A DNA stretch of 64,000 nucleotides from Pseudaminobacter soli (ex Li et al. 2025) (GCF_003012705.1 NZ_PXYL01000021.1:1-64000); one strand, 5' to 3'. Shown: positions 44,938-57,562, counted from the stretch's first letter. Numbers and translations: made by a program. The notes: a model not told the origin generated them from the letters alone.

Positions 44938-45853
44938 TCCGAGGATACCTCGCTGGCAACGCGCGCCTGTTTCATATCGTTGTATGTCCGCTTGTCACCC
45001 TTCAATTTCCACTCGAACAGGCCGTTGCTGTTGCGATCGAGTACGATCGCGGCAGCGGCACTGGGGCTGGAGAAGGCGTAGGGCTGGGTAAAGACGTAGC
45101 GCCCTTTGCTGGCAACCTGAAGTATGCCATTATTGATCAGATTCTCCTTAAGCGCGAGATAGCTTTGCTGGACGTAGCCAGTGTCCTTCAGCGCCTCTGA
45201 CCCTTCGAGCACAACGAATTCGCCATCCTCTTCCACCGCTTGCGCGCTCACGCCGGATCGGTGGCGGATCTCAAATGTCACCTCACCTGCCGTGCGCTGA
45301 GCCACTGGGGTGGCAGTTTGCGTCACTGCGCGCGGTTGTGGCTTGAGGAGGTCCAGCCCGACCACCGGCAGGATGATTTTCAGGTTGGCCAGGAACTGTT
45401 CCATGTTCGCTTGGTCTGCTTCCGGCAGGCGGCGGCGATTGCCGGCGGGCGCGGTGCCGTTGTCTAGTGTGACGCGGTTTGCCGCGTGAGCCAGCTCGAT
45501 CAGCCGCGCTTCCAGATATTCGACATGACCCTTGGATAGATCATCGTCGCTGGTTGTGACCGCAATCGCAGTCTCCCAGAAATCACGCTGTTGGGCGCTC
45601 TGCTTGATCCGCTCGCGCACGCTGTTGGCCGAGCCGATGTAGGCGCGAATGCCGCCAACCGCTTCCGCGTCAGGGCCAGCAAGAATATAGACGCCAGTGC
45701 GATCCAGCTCATTGCGCGCCGTGAGCGCGGCGAATGTGCTGGCTGTGGCGACGAAAGTCAGCCCGGTCCAACCGTGGATTGTGGCCTTACGCAGGCCATT
45801 GGGAGTCCCATCGACAAGAAACAGCTGGATCGTGCGACCGAAGGCTTCGGCTG

Positions 45854-45857
<4 letters not shown>
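44934..45857 (-). CDS. GIY-YIG nuclease-family protein with C-terminal DUF4357-like domain
   Basis: A 307-residue protein. The GIY-YIG core is visible as GVYIL (55-59) and AYIGSA (72-77), followed by VRERIKQ and the probable metal glutamate in EYLEARLIELA. The C-terminal part (VLEGSEALKDTGYVQQSYLA and beyond) looks like DUF4357, common in restriction-associated proteins. It lies inside the hsd operon with ATGA overlaps at both ends. Genes of this type recur in type I RM operons; their contribution is not established to my knowledge. Confidence 0.8.
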
Positions 45858-48089
<2,232 letters not shown>

Positions 48090-48108
<19 letters not shown>

Positions 48109-51100
48109 ATTTGTTCGTTGATGTCGCGAACGACCTGTTCGAGCTTACCATTAAAGGCACGGTCGATTCGTGACCAGCCGCCCTGCGCGGCGAACGGCTC
48201 GGCATCGAACGCAGCCCTATCGACGACAATCTCGAGCTCCAGCTGCGATCCAATCCGGTTAATCCACTTGTGCTGGACTTCGGTCCAATCACGCTGATGG
48301 AGGATGGTTTGAACTGCGTGGCGGACCCTGTCTCTATAAGGCACGAGCGGATCGCCGATCGCTGCCTGCCGGATAAATCCTATGATGGAGGCGGCAATCT
48401 CCTCATTCTTGGCATCAGCCCAGGCGCGGCGGATCTTACTGTCGGTGAAGCCTGCCGCATCCAGTTCCAGGCGCAGTTTCCGAAGCTCCGAACGGGTGAG
48501 CTCTTGCGGACGTTGGACGACGAGCTTCAAGGCCGCGATCTTGTTCACATTCTCACGTACGAAGCGGGAAAATGCATTCAGGAAATCTTCCGGCTTTTCG
48601 GCGCTACCATACCCGTGTGTGACACTGACGACCTCATCGGCGTGCTCTGAAATCGGGACGTATCGAGGCGTTCCATCATCATTAGCCCAGTCGAGGATCG
48701 GACCCAAATTCGGATGTTTCGCGGCCCACGATGCCAGATCGATCGCTTCGCCATTGATGAAGCGCTCTAGGCAGCTTTCGGGCGTTTCTCCGGCCTCCTT
48801 CTCGAAATTCGCGCGCGCCTCTATGGTAAGCTTCTTCAGTCTTCGGCGGAGACGGACGACGATTTGCTCGCGAATACGGTTCTTGTGGTCAGCGCCGCCA
48901 GGACCGACCAGCTCTCCGAAGAGCCTCGTCAAAGTGAACTTGGGGTCGGCAACGACCGGCCTCATGTCGGTCAGATCGGCCAGATGGGGATAGAGATCGA
49001 CCGCGTCGAAAATCCGGAAGTTCTCTTTACCGATTTCGGGGCAAAGGCGCGTCGCGCGTCCAAGCATTTGCTCATAGAGGATGCGACTGTTCACGCGCCG
49101 CATGAAAACGAGATTGGTGATTTTCGGAACGTCGATGCCAGTAGTGAGGAGGTCGACTGTCACCGCTACCTTGGGCATAGGGTCATTGCGGAACGAGAGG
49201 ATTAGGCGGTCGATCTTGTCCACATCGCCCGTAAGCCGCTGAATGGTCTCGTCCTTCATGGGACCATAGGTGTGACGGAAAGCCTCCCTCAGCTCTTTCA
49301 CGAAAATGTCCGCGTGCGCCTTCGACACTGCAAAGATCAGCGTCTTGTCTGGGGCGGATGGGTCTATGTATTTGACGAGCTCTTCCGCAACCGCCTTGTT
49401 GAAAGGCACTGTCACCACACTCTTGTTGAATTGCTCAACTTCGAAATCAATCTCGTCCGGCAGGGTTACCGTTTCAACTTGGCCGCTGGTCGGGTGGATG
49501 AAATCGACCGAGTCTTCGCGACCAAAATGGATGCCCTCTTGCGAGAGCTTGGTCGCGATCCGAATGGGCGGTTCATGGTCATTAAGGAAACCGTCGACCA
49601 CCGCTTCCCGATAGGAGTAGGTGAAGATCGGCGGTCCGAATATTTCGGTGGTGTGGAGCGCCGGCGTCGCCGTAAGTCCGATTTTCATCGCGTCGAAATG
49701 CTCCAGTACTCGGCGATACTTCGAGACATAATCGTCCTGGTCGCGGAAGCTCAAGTCGCTCTCCGACAATTCGCGATCCAGCAGGTAGCCTCTGTGACAT
49801 TCGTCGACGACCATCAGATCATATTGGTCAATTGGCGGTTCCTCGGCTGCGCTTTCCGCATACAGGACCCGGCGGACCAGACCTTGGATTGTGCAAATAT
49901 GTATGCGAGTGTCATCGTCCGGGTTCACATCTTCCAAGCCCTTGAGGCCGAAGATGTCAGTGAAGGCTTTACCGCTTACGACTTTCGTCGTCGTGAACTC
50001 ATCCTTTGTCTGCCGGCCTAGTGCGCTGCGATCCACCACAAAACATACGCGCCGGAAGCGCTTGGCCGAGACCAACCTGTAGAGCATGGCAATTGCGAGC
50101 TTGGTTTTGCCTGTGCCGGTGGCCATGGCGACGAGCATCGCTCGCTTGTTTTCTGCAAGCCCACGCTCAACCGCCTCGATTGCGGCTTTCTGATAATTGC
50201 GGAGGGCAAATCCAAAATCGAATGGCTGGGTCGCCAACTCACGCGCAGCGGCGGCTTTATCAACAGCCAGCCGTTGGAGAATGCCCTGCGGGGAGGGCCA
50301 TCCGGTCAGGACTTCTGCCATGTTTTTCGGGTCGCGCAAGTCGCGCCGCCAGATTCCCGATAGTGCCTCGACTTGTTTTAGGTAGGGCCGACCATTGGTC
50401 GAGAACGCAAACGGGGCCTTGTATTCCAGCCAGGGACCACCTTCAGCGAGCTCTGCTTCCTGCATGTGAATGTCGGATGCATAGCGCTCTGCTTGCCTCA
50501 GGACCGCCATCACATTACGGTTTCGGCGCTTCGCTTCGATCGTGCCTATAAGCGTCAGTCCGCAGAACAGCGCATAATCGGCAGGACCCGTCTTGGTAGG
50601 CCATTCGGCAATTGCCCGGTTGCGACCTTTGAGCGGCCTGCCTCCCTTGGCGTATCGTAGGTCCCCGCTGTCCGCCTCCCACCCGGCATTGCGAAGCTGT
50701 TGATCGATCAGTATCCGTGTATCTGCCTCATCGAGATCGATCAGCTCCGCTGCGTGTAGCGCGTTCGCGGTGACGATTTCGGTATGGGGCGCATTGTCCG
50801 ATTTGGCGAAATGGGCCGCCGCATCGAGTTGCTTCTGCAATTCCTGCGGGGCGAGATTAGCTTCTTCCGCTAGCTGTTCCAGGACAGCACGCTCGTGCTT
50901 TGACTCTTCGGTAATCTCGGCAGCTGTTCGCCGAGCAAGCTCCGCCTGATCCGGTGCGCCGAGAAGCCTCTCTGTTTCGGTCTGCGATACTTCAAGCTGG
51001 CGCCTCCGATGCTCGAGTTTGTCCAGAACGTCTCGCGAGATATCGTCAGGCGATTGAGGTGGCGAGAAGGGGGCAGACTTCAGATTGGGCTCGTAGAAGG

Positions 51101-51470
51101 TCCGCACGAACCAAATTGACAACTGACGCGCGATCTTCAGCCCTGCCAGTGCAGATGCGTGATCGCCTCTGATCTCATGCACTGCCTGATTGCCGCCAAG
51201 CCGGAGGGTGTGGAAAAGGTCCGAGACCTCTCGCGGGATGCCGCATTCAAGCTTCAGTCGCCTAAGGACTTCGACCTGTGCATCTTGCGCGGAAACTTCG
51301 ATGCCAAAGTGCGCCGCTGTCAATTGCGCCAGATGTTCAGAAAATTGGCGAAGCTCAATTTGAGCGGTGTTGGGGTCTTCAGTGAAGTATGCTTCGCATA
51401 GTACCCCTAGCCGAAATAGCAGAGGCTCTCTCTCTTCCAGAAAATGAAAATTTGAAGCCCCGCCCGACAT
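48090..51470 (-). CDS. hsdR: type I restriction endonuclease subunit R
   Basis: An 1126-residue EcoEI-type R subunit that cuts unmethylated DNA after ATP-driven translocation. The N-terminal DUF4145-like region is at about 10-120. The nuclease domain has Asp298, Glu312-Ala-Lys314 and QAERY (326-330), i.e. D, E-x-K and Q-x3-Y motifs in order. The helicase core has Walker A ATGTGKT (450-456) and DECH (556-559), then GLTATPALHTTEIFG and LTTGIDVPKITNLVFM. The C-terminal EcoEI_R_C region follows. It is the first gene of the operon and its length is normal. Confidence 0.95.
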
Positions 51471-51914
51471 TTTGGAAGAGTAGCCTGTGCCGCTTACTTA
51501 CGCTAGCCAATTTGGTTCAGCCACGTCGGCCTACCGTAGACCGCGGCGGAGGATTCGGGCATTCGCTCGGCTTGTTGCCGAGCGAATGGTAGACAACCAA
51601 ATCCGGACGTTACCGGATATTGCTCAGCTAGTTACAGACCACTCTAATCCCAAATTCCATCATGTGAACCTACGGCCGGGCTTCTCGATCAGCGAAAGCA
51701 GGGCTGAATGGCTTAGATTGGGCGCAAAGCCGTCTCGCCGGCCTGCTGTTTAAGCCGGACCTCTGGAAAGCCGATCAAGGTCGCAGCGCCACTCCGCCTT
51801 GACCTCGATCGGCTCTCGCCGACGGCTCCCCTGCAACGAAGCCATCCGACGAAACTGCTCGATGCTGCAGTGTCTCTGTCGTCGCACAGTGTAGGGGCGG
51901 CAAAACTGCACCGC
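51471..51914. other. 444-base region upstream of hsdR
   Basis: No gene is supported here. It must hold the hsdR promoter. A plus-strand frame at 51487-51753 (88 codons) shows no recognisable domain. On the minus strand 51,775-51,900 encodes SRRREPIEVKAEWRC-like residues that resemble the 3' end of a decayed reading frame. Neither could be confirmed as a gene. Confidence 0.45.
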
Positions 51915-52580
51915 CTAATCGCCTGGGAAAGCCGCGCCCGGCGTCAGCTGGCGGCCGATCCGAAACAGGTCGTCGCGCGCCGCGCGGATCTGCGGCCAAG
52001 GAAAGGCCGCGCAGTCTTCCCACGCCTCGCCCTCGCACAGCACCGCATCGAGCTTGCCGGCGACACCAGCGAGCGAGACGGCCGGCGTCGTCGCCAGCGC
52101 CTCGAGCAGCGCCTCGACCTGCGCGAACGCCGCACGCTCGGCCCGCAGCCCTTCGAAGTAACCGATCTCGGTCGCGGCGGCCTCGAAAGAGGCTTGCCGC
52201 GCCGCAAGCTCGGCCGCCGCCCGCGCGCGGACCGCCACCATGTCCGTCCGCGTCCCGATGAGGCGGTCGAGCGCTTCGACCGAACAGATCACCGTCTCTG
52301 CGCCGCCGGGCACCCTGACCACCGTGTCGACAAAGTCGACGCGCTCGGCAAGCGCGCACTCTAGCGCCTGTTGCCGCCTGCAAACCTGCTGTGTCCGCGC
52401 ATGCGCCGCCGCCCAGTCCCGCCACAGCCTCAGCGCCGGGTCGGGGGTCGCATCCGACGCACCTGCGCGTGCCGACACCGCGCCGCCGAACGCCCACCCA
52501 CCCGCGCCAACAACCCAGCCCGCAAGCGCCATCCGCCGCGTGACGCAGAACAAACTCGTGCTACGGTCGGAATCAGCCAT
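51915..52580 (-). CDS. hypothetical Tat-signal protein
   Basis: A 221-residue Ala-rich protein. The N-terminus (VTRRMALAGWVVGAGGWAFG) resembles a twin-arginine export signal with cleavage near VSARAGASD. The rest is helical and rich in Ala, Arg and Glu, with four cysteines (QVCRRQ, LECALAE, VICSVEA, VLCEGEA). The start at 52578-52580 gives MADSDRSTSL. It is divergent from a small XRE regulator, an arrangement common on mobile elements. Function not recognised. Confidence 0.6.
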   Translation of the reverse strand: MADSDRSTSLFCVTRRMALAGWVVGAGGWAFGGAVSARAGASDATPDPALRLWRDWAAAHARTQQVCRRQQALECALAERVDFVDTVVRVPGGAETVICSVEALDRLIGTRTDMVAVRARAAAELAARQASFEAAATEIGYFEGLRAERAAFAQVEALLEALATTPAVSLAGVAGKLDAVLCEGEAWEDCAAFPWPQIRAARDDLFRIGRQLTPGAAFPGD

Positions 52581-52720
52581 GATCCAATCTCCTAAACAGC
52601 GCAGGTTGTGGTTAGTGAGTGCCGCCAAACGATTAATGGCGTCAGCCGAATATCTGAATTTAAGATAACTGAAAATCAGATATAAGGGAAGCCCCCATCT
52701 ACAATCAGGTGGGGTAAGAA

Positions 52721-52963
52721 GTGGTCGAAACACTTGGGACGGATCGGCATAAAGCTCTGATCGCACTACTTATCAAAAAACGTGAAGCGGCGGGCCTTAC
52801 TCAAAATGAGTTAGCAACGAGGCTCGGACAGTATCAATCGTTCGTGGCTCGCCTCGAAAGCGGGCAGCGGCGTGTCGATGTTGTGGAGTTCATGAAACTC
52901 GCTGAAATTCTCGGCTTTGATGCTTCATCAGCGATTAAGAAGCTGTCAGAGGTAACGGATTGA
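52721..52963 (+). CDS. XRE-family helix-turn-helix regulator
   Basis: An 80-residue Cro/C1-type protein from a GTG start: REAAGLTQNELATRLGQYQS and FVARLESGQRRVDVVEFMKL form the helix-turn-helix, and ILGFDASSAIKKLSEV is the C-terminal end. It is divergent from the Tat-signal gene across 140 bases and probably regulates it, the nearby transfer genes, or itself. Confidence 0.85.
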   Translation: MVETLGTDRHKALIALLIKKREAAGLTQNELATRLGQYQSFVARLESGQRRVDVVEFMKLAEILGFDASSAIKKLSEVTD

Positions 52964-53076
52964 ATATCGGCGGCGAGTGGCTTCTGAGTTAAGTAGATGA
53001 CCGTATCCGTGCGCCAAGCCGCGCGATGGCGCGGCAGCGCTGCGATATTTGAGGTCTGCGCGCCGCCTGCGATCGG

Positions 53077-53343
53077 TCATGTTCCGGCGTGCTGCCGCAG
53101 CGACTTGTTGTGCGCGTCTGCTGGACTATCTGCCTCAAATGCCATCTTCCCCAGCTTTGTCCAGACGCCGCGCGCATGTCCGCCGTCCTCGGTCTGGAGC
53201 TTTTCGGCGATCCAGATGAACGCGCCAAGGATGGTGGCGCGGTCGTCTCCGGTGAGTTCCACGATCCCCGCTTTGACGACCAGACCACCCAACTCGATCA
53301 GATGTCGCGTGCGTTTGCGGCGCTCGACCTGCCACATACGCAT
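53077..53343 (-). CDS. traD: conjugal transfer protein TraD
   Basis: An 88-residue Ti-plasmid-type TraD. Its conserved core is ERRKRTRHLIELGGLVVKAG followed by IVELTGDDRATILGAF. It is slightly longer than Ti TraD because of a C-terminal tail ending NKSLRQHAGT. The ATG at 53343 sits two bases downstream of the traC stop. It works with TraA and TraC in relaxosome function. The orientation, divergent from traA across an oriT-like region, matches Ti plasmids. Confidence 0.85.
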   Translation of the reverse strand: MRMWQVERRKRTRHLIELGGLVVKAGIVELTGDDRATILGAFIWIAEKLQTEDGGHARGVWTKLGKMAFEADSPADAHNKSLRQHAGT

Positions 53344-53344
53344 G

Positions 53345-53683
53345 TCATGTCGTGCCCGCGCCGCCAGATAGCGGTTGAGGGCCGCCGGGTTGCGTTTGAG
53401 CGCTGTCGTTGTTGCGGTCAGTTGTCGATGCAGATCGCCGCGACCGTCCTTGAAAGAATGCGGCGCCGCGCTTGGCCCAAGCCTCACTCTTTCCGGCGTC
53501 TTGCGTCTCGGCCAGTACGAGCAGCGCGCCAGCCAGTTCGTCGGCGCTGAGGCTGTCGGCTCCGGTAGCGATCACCAGTTCGCCCAACTGCTGCACCTTG
53601 CGGGTTTTCAGGTCCCGCGCCTTGTCTTCCAGCGCCTTCAGTTCCGCATCATAGTCGCGTGGCTTGCGCATGGCCGTCTCCAA
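53345..53683 (-). CDS. traC: conjugal transfer protein TraC
   Basis: A 112-residue Ti-type TraC. The N-terminus RKPRDYDAELKALEDKARDL followed by KTRKVQQLGELVIATGADSL is typical, as is the region LSADELAGALLVLAET; the C-terminus is Ser/Gln-rich and disordered-looking. It is the first gene of a traC-traD pair, divergent from traA. In Ti plasmids TraC assists nicking at oriT. Confidence 0.88.
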   Translation of the reverse strand: METAMRKPRDYDAELKALEDKARDLKTRKVQQLGELVIATGADSLSADELAGALLVLAETQDAGKSEAWAKRGAAFFQGRSRRSASTTDRNNDSAQTQPGGPQPLSGGAGTT

Positions 53684-53851
53684 TCGATCTCAAGTTCTCG
53701 ATCCAGCGATGATAATTGAGCGCCTTGCGGAAGGCTGTAATGTCACCGGTACGGTATGGGACGCCCCGGTCCATCCCGAGAATTTTTCGAGGGAGGGCGC
53801 GCTTATACGTCGTTCCGACGTGCGCTTTGCCGTGTAGATGATCCGGTCGCG
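53684..53851. other. candidate origin of transfer (oriT)
   Basis: The 168-base gap between divergent traC and traA is where Ti-type elements keep oriT. It contains GAGGGAGGGCGCGCTTATAC at 53,790-53,808, which resembles RSF1010/Ti-type nick regions with a GGGCGC core, directly followed by a perfect inverted repeat ACGTCG-TTC-CGACGT at 53,807-53,821. The nick position itself is inferred. Confidence 0.6.
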
Positions 53852-56800
53852 ATGGCGATCTATCATCTTCACGTCAAGGTCATTGGCCGCACGGCTGGCT
53901 CCAGCGCAGTGGCGTCCGCCGCCTACCGCTCGGCCTCGCGGCTGCGCGACGAGCGGCTCGACCGCAGCCACGACTTCTCCGCCAAGCGCGGCGTCGTCCA
54001 TTCCGAGGTGCTGCTGCCAGAGCACGCGCCAGAGGCATGGCGCGACCGTGAACGGCTCTGGAACGATGTCGAGGCATTCGAGCTAAGGAAGGACGCGCAA
54101 CTCGCCCGCGAGGTCGAATTCGCCCTGCCGCGCGAGATGAGTGAGGCGCAAGGCATCGCGCTGGCCTGCGACTTCGTGCAGGCCGAGTTCGTCGACCAGG
54201 GCATGGTCGCCGATCTCAATGTGCATTGGGACGTGGGCGAAGACGGCAGTCCGAAACCCCATGCGCATGTCATGCTCACGCTACGCGCCGTGGACGAGAC
54301 CGGGTTCGGCCCGAAGGTGCGGGACTGGAACCGCACCGAAATGGTCGAGCGCTGGCGCGAACGCTGGGCCGGGCTCGCCAATGAGCGGCTGGCCGAACTC
54401 GACATCGACGCGCGCATCGACCATCGCAGCCTTGAAGCGCAGGGTATCGCGCTGGAGCCGCAAAGCCAGATCGGCGCGCCCGCTCAGCGCATCGAGGGCG
54501 AAGGCATCGACGACGCTGCCAATGTCGCCGACCGCGCCGAACTGCACCGCGAAATCGCGCGCAACAATGGCGAACGGATCATCGCCGATCCCAATCTTGC
54601 ACTGGACGCGATCACGCAGCAGCAATCGACCTTCACGCGCCGCGACATGGCGAAGTTCGCTCACCGGCACAGCGACGGGCTGGACCAGTTCAACGACGTC
54701 ATGGGCGCGATGCGCGGCTCGCCCGATCTGGTCGAACTCGGCAAGGATGGACGTGGCGAGCATCGCTTCACGACCCGCGCCATGATCGAGGCCGAACAGC
54801 GCCTGTACCGCGCGGCCGAACTGATGGCGGGACGGAAACGCCATGAGGTCAACGACACGCACCGCGACGCGGCTTGGTCGCGCGCCGAGACGCGCGGCCT
54901 TGTCCTCTCCGGCGAGCAGGCCGATGCGCTGGCGCATGTCACGGACGGCCGCGATCTGTCGCTCGTCGTTGGCTATGCCGGAACGGGCAAGAGCGCGATG
55001 CTGGGCGTGGCGCGGGAGGCGTGGCAGGCGGCGGGCTACGAGGTCCGGGGCGTGGCGCTGTCCGGCATTGCCGCGGAGAATCTCGAAGGCGGATCGGGCA
55101 TTGCGTCACGCACCATCGCCAGCCTGGAGCATGGCTGGCAGCAGGGTCGTGACAGGCTCACCAGGCGCGATGTACTGGTCATCGACGAGGCGGGCATGGT
55201 CGGCACGCGGCAGTTGGAACGCGTGTTGTCCCATGCCGCTGAGGCTGGCGCAAAAGTGGTGCTGGTCGGCGATCCGCAGCAGCTGCAGTCGATCGAGGCG
55301 GGCGCGGCCTTCCGCTCGCTCCATGACCACCACGGCGGCGCGGAAATCGGCGCGGTCCGCCGCCAGCGCGTGGACTGGCAGCGCGACGCCACCCGCGATC
55401 TGGCGACCGGCAGAACCGGCGCTGCAATCCATGCCTATGACGGCCACGGCATGATGCATGTCGCCGCAACGCGCGACCAGGCACGCGGCAATCTGATCGA
55501 GCGCTGGGACCGCGAGCGACAGGCCTCACCGGACAAGAGCCGCATCATCCTCACCCACACCAATGACGAGGTGCGCGCCCTCAACGAGAGCGCACGCGAG
55601 CGGATGCGGACAGCGGGCGATCTGGGGGACGAGGTGCGCGTCGCCGTCGAGCGCGGCGCGAGAACCTTCGCCAGCGGCGATCGCGTCATGTTCCTGCAAA
55701 ACGAGCGCGGCCTTGGCGTCAAGAACGGCACGCTCGGCACCATCGAACGCGTCAGCGTGCAATCCATCTCGGTGCGCACCGACGATGGCCGATCCGTCGC
55801 TTTCGACCTCAAGAACTACGATCGCATCGACCACGGCTATGCCGCCACAATTCACAAGGCGCAGGGGATGACGGTGGACCGCACCCATGTGCTGGCGACG
55901 CCGGGCATGGACGCGCACGGCAGCTACGTCGCCCTATCGCGCCACCGCGACGGCACGGACCTGCATTATGGCCGCGACGATTTTGCCAATCAGGACCGGT
56001 TTGTCCGCACCCTGTCGCGCGACCGGGCCAAGGACATGGCGACGGACTACGAACAGCGAGATCCGGCGCAGAACTACGCCGAGCGGCGCGGCATCAGCTT
56101 CCGCGAGCGTGTCGCCGAGATCGTCAAAAAGATCGTGCCGGAAAAGGTACGCGGCATGTTCGAGGGCCTGCGTCTGCCCGCAGAGGCCGCGCCGGCCGAT
56201 AGTTCCATGCCGCAGCCCGCGCGAGCCGCCACGCAGCGCAATGCGTATGCGCCGGAAAGGAAGGTGGCGGAAGACCCGGAAGTCGCATTGCGTCAGGCCC
56301 GCACGCAGGCGCTTGTACGCCATGCCCGCGCGGTGGATGCGATCCTCAGCGGCGGTCATCCCGACGGCAAGGGCAGCCCCGAACAGATGCGCGAACTGAA
56401 CGACGCCCGCAAAGCCTTCGAGGAGGTGCGGCCCTATGGCTGGCGCGATGCGGAAGCCGCCTATGTCAAGAACCCGGAGCTTGTTCACGAGACGGCGGGC
56501 GGCCGAGTCGCCAGTGCTGTGCGCGCGCTCCAACTCGAAACCGAAATCCGCACCGGGCGGAATGCCGATCCGGCCAATAATCCCAGCCGCCGCGCCGACC
56601 GCTTCGTGGAACGCTGGCAGAAACTCGACCAGACCAGCCAGCGCCAGTACAGGGACGGCGACATGTCCGGTTACAAGGCCACGCGGGCGCAGATGGGCGA
56701 TATGGCAAAGAGCCTCGAACGCGATCCGCAGCTTGAATCCCTGCTTGCGAACCGCAAGCAGCAACTTGGCATCACGTTCGAAACGGGCCGCCGCCTCGGC

Positions 56801-56860
56801 GCGGAACTCGCCTTCACGCACGGCATCGACCTTGGCAGGGGCCGGGGCATCGGAATCTGA
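53852..56860 (+). CDS. traA: Ti-type relaxase/helicase TraA
   Basis: A 1002-residue bifunctional conjugation protein. The N-terminal MobA/MobL (MOBQ) relaxase starts MAIYHLHVKVIGRTAGSSAV and has the HUH-type metal segment SPKPHAHVML with a preceding tyrosine in AAYRSASRL. The TraI-like helicase has Walker A GYAGTGKS (about 374) and VIDEAGMVG (about 442), then DHGYAATIHKAQGMT. A Glu/Arg-rich C-terminal region follows. Ti TraA is about 1,100 residues, so it is near full length. The ATG at 53852 was chosen because the conserved relaxase start begins there. No traG/virD4 or T4SS genes are in the window. Confidence 0.93.
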   Translation: MAIYHLHVKVIGRTAGSSAVASAAYRSASRLRDERLDRSHDFSAKRGVVHSEVLLPEHAPEAWRDRERLWNDVEAFELRKDAQLAREVEFALPREMSEAQGIALACDFVQAEFVDQGMVADLNVHWDVGEDGSPKPHAHVMLTLRAVDETGFGPKVRDWNRTEMVERWRERWAGLANERLAELDIDARIDHRSLEAQGIALEPQSQIGAPAQRIEGEGIDDAANVADRAELHREIARNNGERIIADPNLALDAITQQQSTFTRRDMAKFAHRHSDGLDQFNDVMGAMRGSPDLVELGKDGRGEHRFTTRAMIEAEQRLYRAAELMAGRKRHEVNDTHRDAAWSRAETRGLVLSGEQADALAHVTDGRDLSLVVGYAGTGKSAMLGVAREAWQAAGYEVRGVALSGIAAENLEGGSGIASRTIASLEHGWQQGRDRLTRRDVLVIDEAGMVGTRQLERVLSHAAEAGAKVVLVGDPQQLQSIEAGAAFRSLHDHHGGAEIGAVRRQRVDWQRDATRDLATGRTGAAIHAYDGHGMMHVAATRDQARGNLIERWDRERQASPDKSRIILTHTNDEVRALNESARERMRTAGDLGDEVRVAVERGARTFASGDRVMFLQNERGLGVKNGTLGTIERVSVQSISVRTDDGRSVAFDLKNYDRIDHGYAATIHKAQGMTVDRTHVLATPGMDAHGSYVALSRHRDGTDLHYGRDDFANQDRFVRTLSRDRAKDMATDYEQRDPAQNYAERRGISFRERVAEIVKKIVPEKVRGMFEGLRLPAEAAPADSSMPQPARAATQRNAYAPERKVAEDPEVALRQARTQALVRHARAVDAILSGGHPDGKGSPEQMRELNDARKAFEEVRPYGWRDAEAAYVKNPELVHETAGGRVASAVRALQLETEIRTGRNADPANNPSRRADRFVERWQKLDQTSQRQYRDGDMSGYKATRAQMGDMAKSLERDPQLESLLANRKQQLGITFETGRRLGAELAFTHGIDLGRGRGIGI

Positions 56861-56990
56861 CTCCGTCCGATGTGCCGCCGTCTCTGCGCTATGGCCGCGT
56901 GGCGAGACTTTGCGTCTTGCGCGTCCGCAACCGCCTGTCCTGTCTGGTCTCAGCAACTGTCAGAACCAGCCAGCAGGAGGCAAGCCGGCC

Positions 56991-57188
56991 ATGCGCGAAT
57001 CAGAGCGTATCATCCGTCTCAAAACCGTGCTTGCTCGCACCGGGCTGTCCCGGTCCACCATCTATCGCAAGATCGCCGAGGGCAGCTTTCCGGCCCAGCT
57101 CAAGATCAGCACCAACGGCGCCGGCTGGCATGAATCCGACATCAACCGCTGGATCGCCAATCCTATAGGATGGCGACCACGATCTTGA
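56991..57188 (+). CDS. AlpA-family small DNA-binding protein
   Basis: A 65-residue MerR-like winged-helix protein: RIIRLKTVLARTGLSRSTIY, then RKIAEGSFPAQLKI and WHESDINRWIANP. The ATG at 56991 follows an AGGAGG site at 56,976-56,981. AlpA-type proteins activate excisionase/integrase genes in mobile elements. It lies 130 bases after traA. No integrase is seen in the window. Confidence 0.85.
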   Translation: MRESERIIRLKTVLARTGLSRSTIYRKIAEGSFPAQLKISTNGAGWHESDINRWIANPIGWRPRS

Positions 57189-57267
57189 CCGCGTCCGCGC
57201 ATTGAAAACTCCCTCGGGAATCTTCATTACGGTATGACGCAGGGTCCGGCTCAAGAGAAAAATGCAT

Positions 57268-57313
57268 CACTAAATTCACCAAACGCGTTGTCGTAGGTTT
57301 GGGGAATTTAGTG
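57268..57313. repeat. 17-base inverted repeat CACTAAATTC(A/C)CCAAAC
   Basis: The left arm at 57,268-57,284 and right arm at 57,297-57,313 match at 16 of 17 positions around a 12-base loop. The arms are AT-rich, unlike the surrounding DNA. It lies 80 bases after the AlpA gene and could be a terminator-like hairpin, an integrase/excisionase arm site, or an IS end. Confidence 0.6.
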
Positions 57314-57537
57314 ACAACCAGCACAGAGGATTTCTTGAATTCTTATCAGTGCTATTGGCACCCTCAAACGTCTGCGATGGGCCTTTCCGCTTTCGGTGAC
57401 CAAGTGATGTAAGCGGATGTTCAGTCCGCCGACGCGCTTGCCAGCTTGCACCCGATCTCGGTCGTTCGCGAAAGGCTGCGGTCTTCCCAAAAACGGCGGG
57501 TTGATCCTATGTTTAGTAGCCCCCTAACCAGAATGTG

Positions 57538-57562
57538 GGACGGCGGACATGATCCGCCGTCC
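57538..57562. repeat. perfect 10-base inverted repeat just downstream of the FloR-like gene
   Basis: GGACGGCGGA and TCCGCCGTCC flank the five-base loop CATGA. The right arm ends ten bases before the floR-like stop. It would form a strong hairpin in that gene's 3' mRNA but has no T-run, so it could be a terminator without tail or an mRNA-stabilising element. Confidence 0.55.

Noticed and set aside
51487-51753. Possible 88-residue gene upstream of hsdR
   Set aside because: No recognised domain or convincing ribosome site; it overlaps the expected hsdR promoter.
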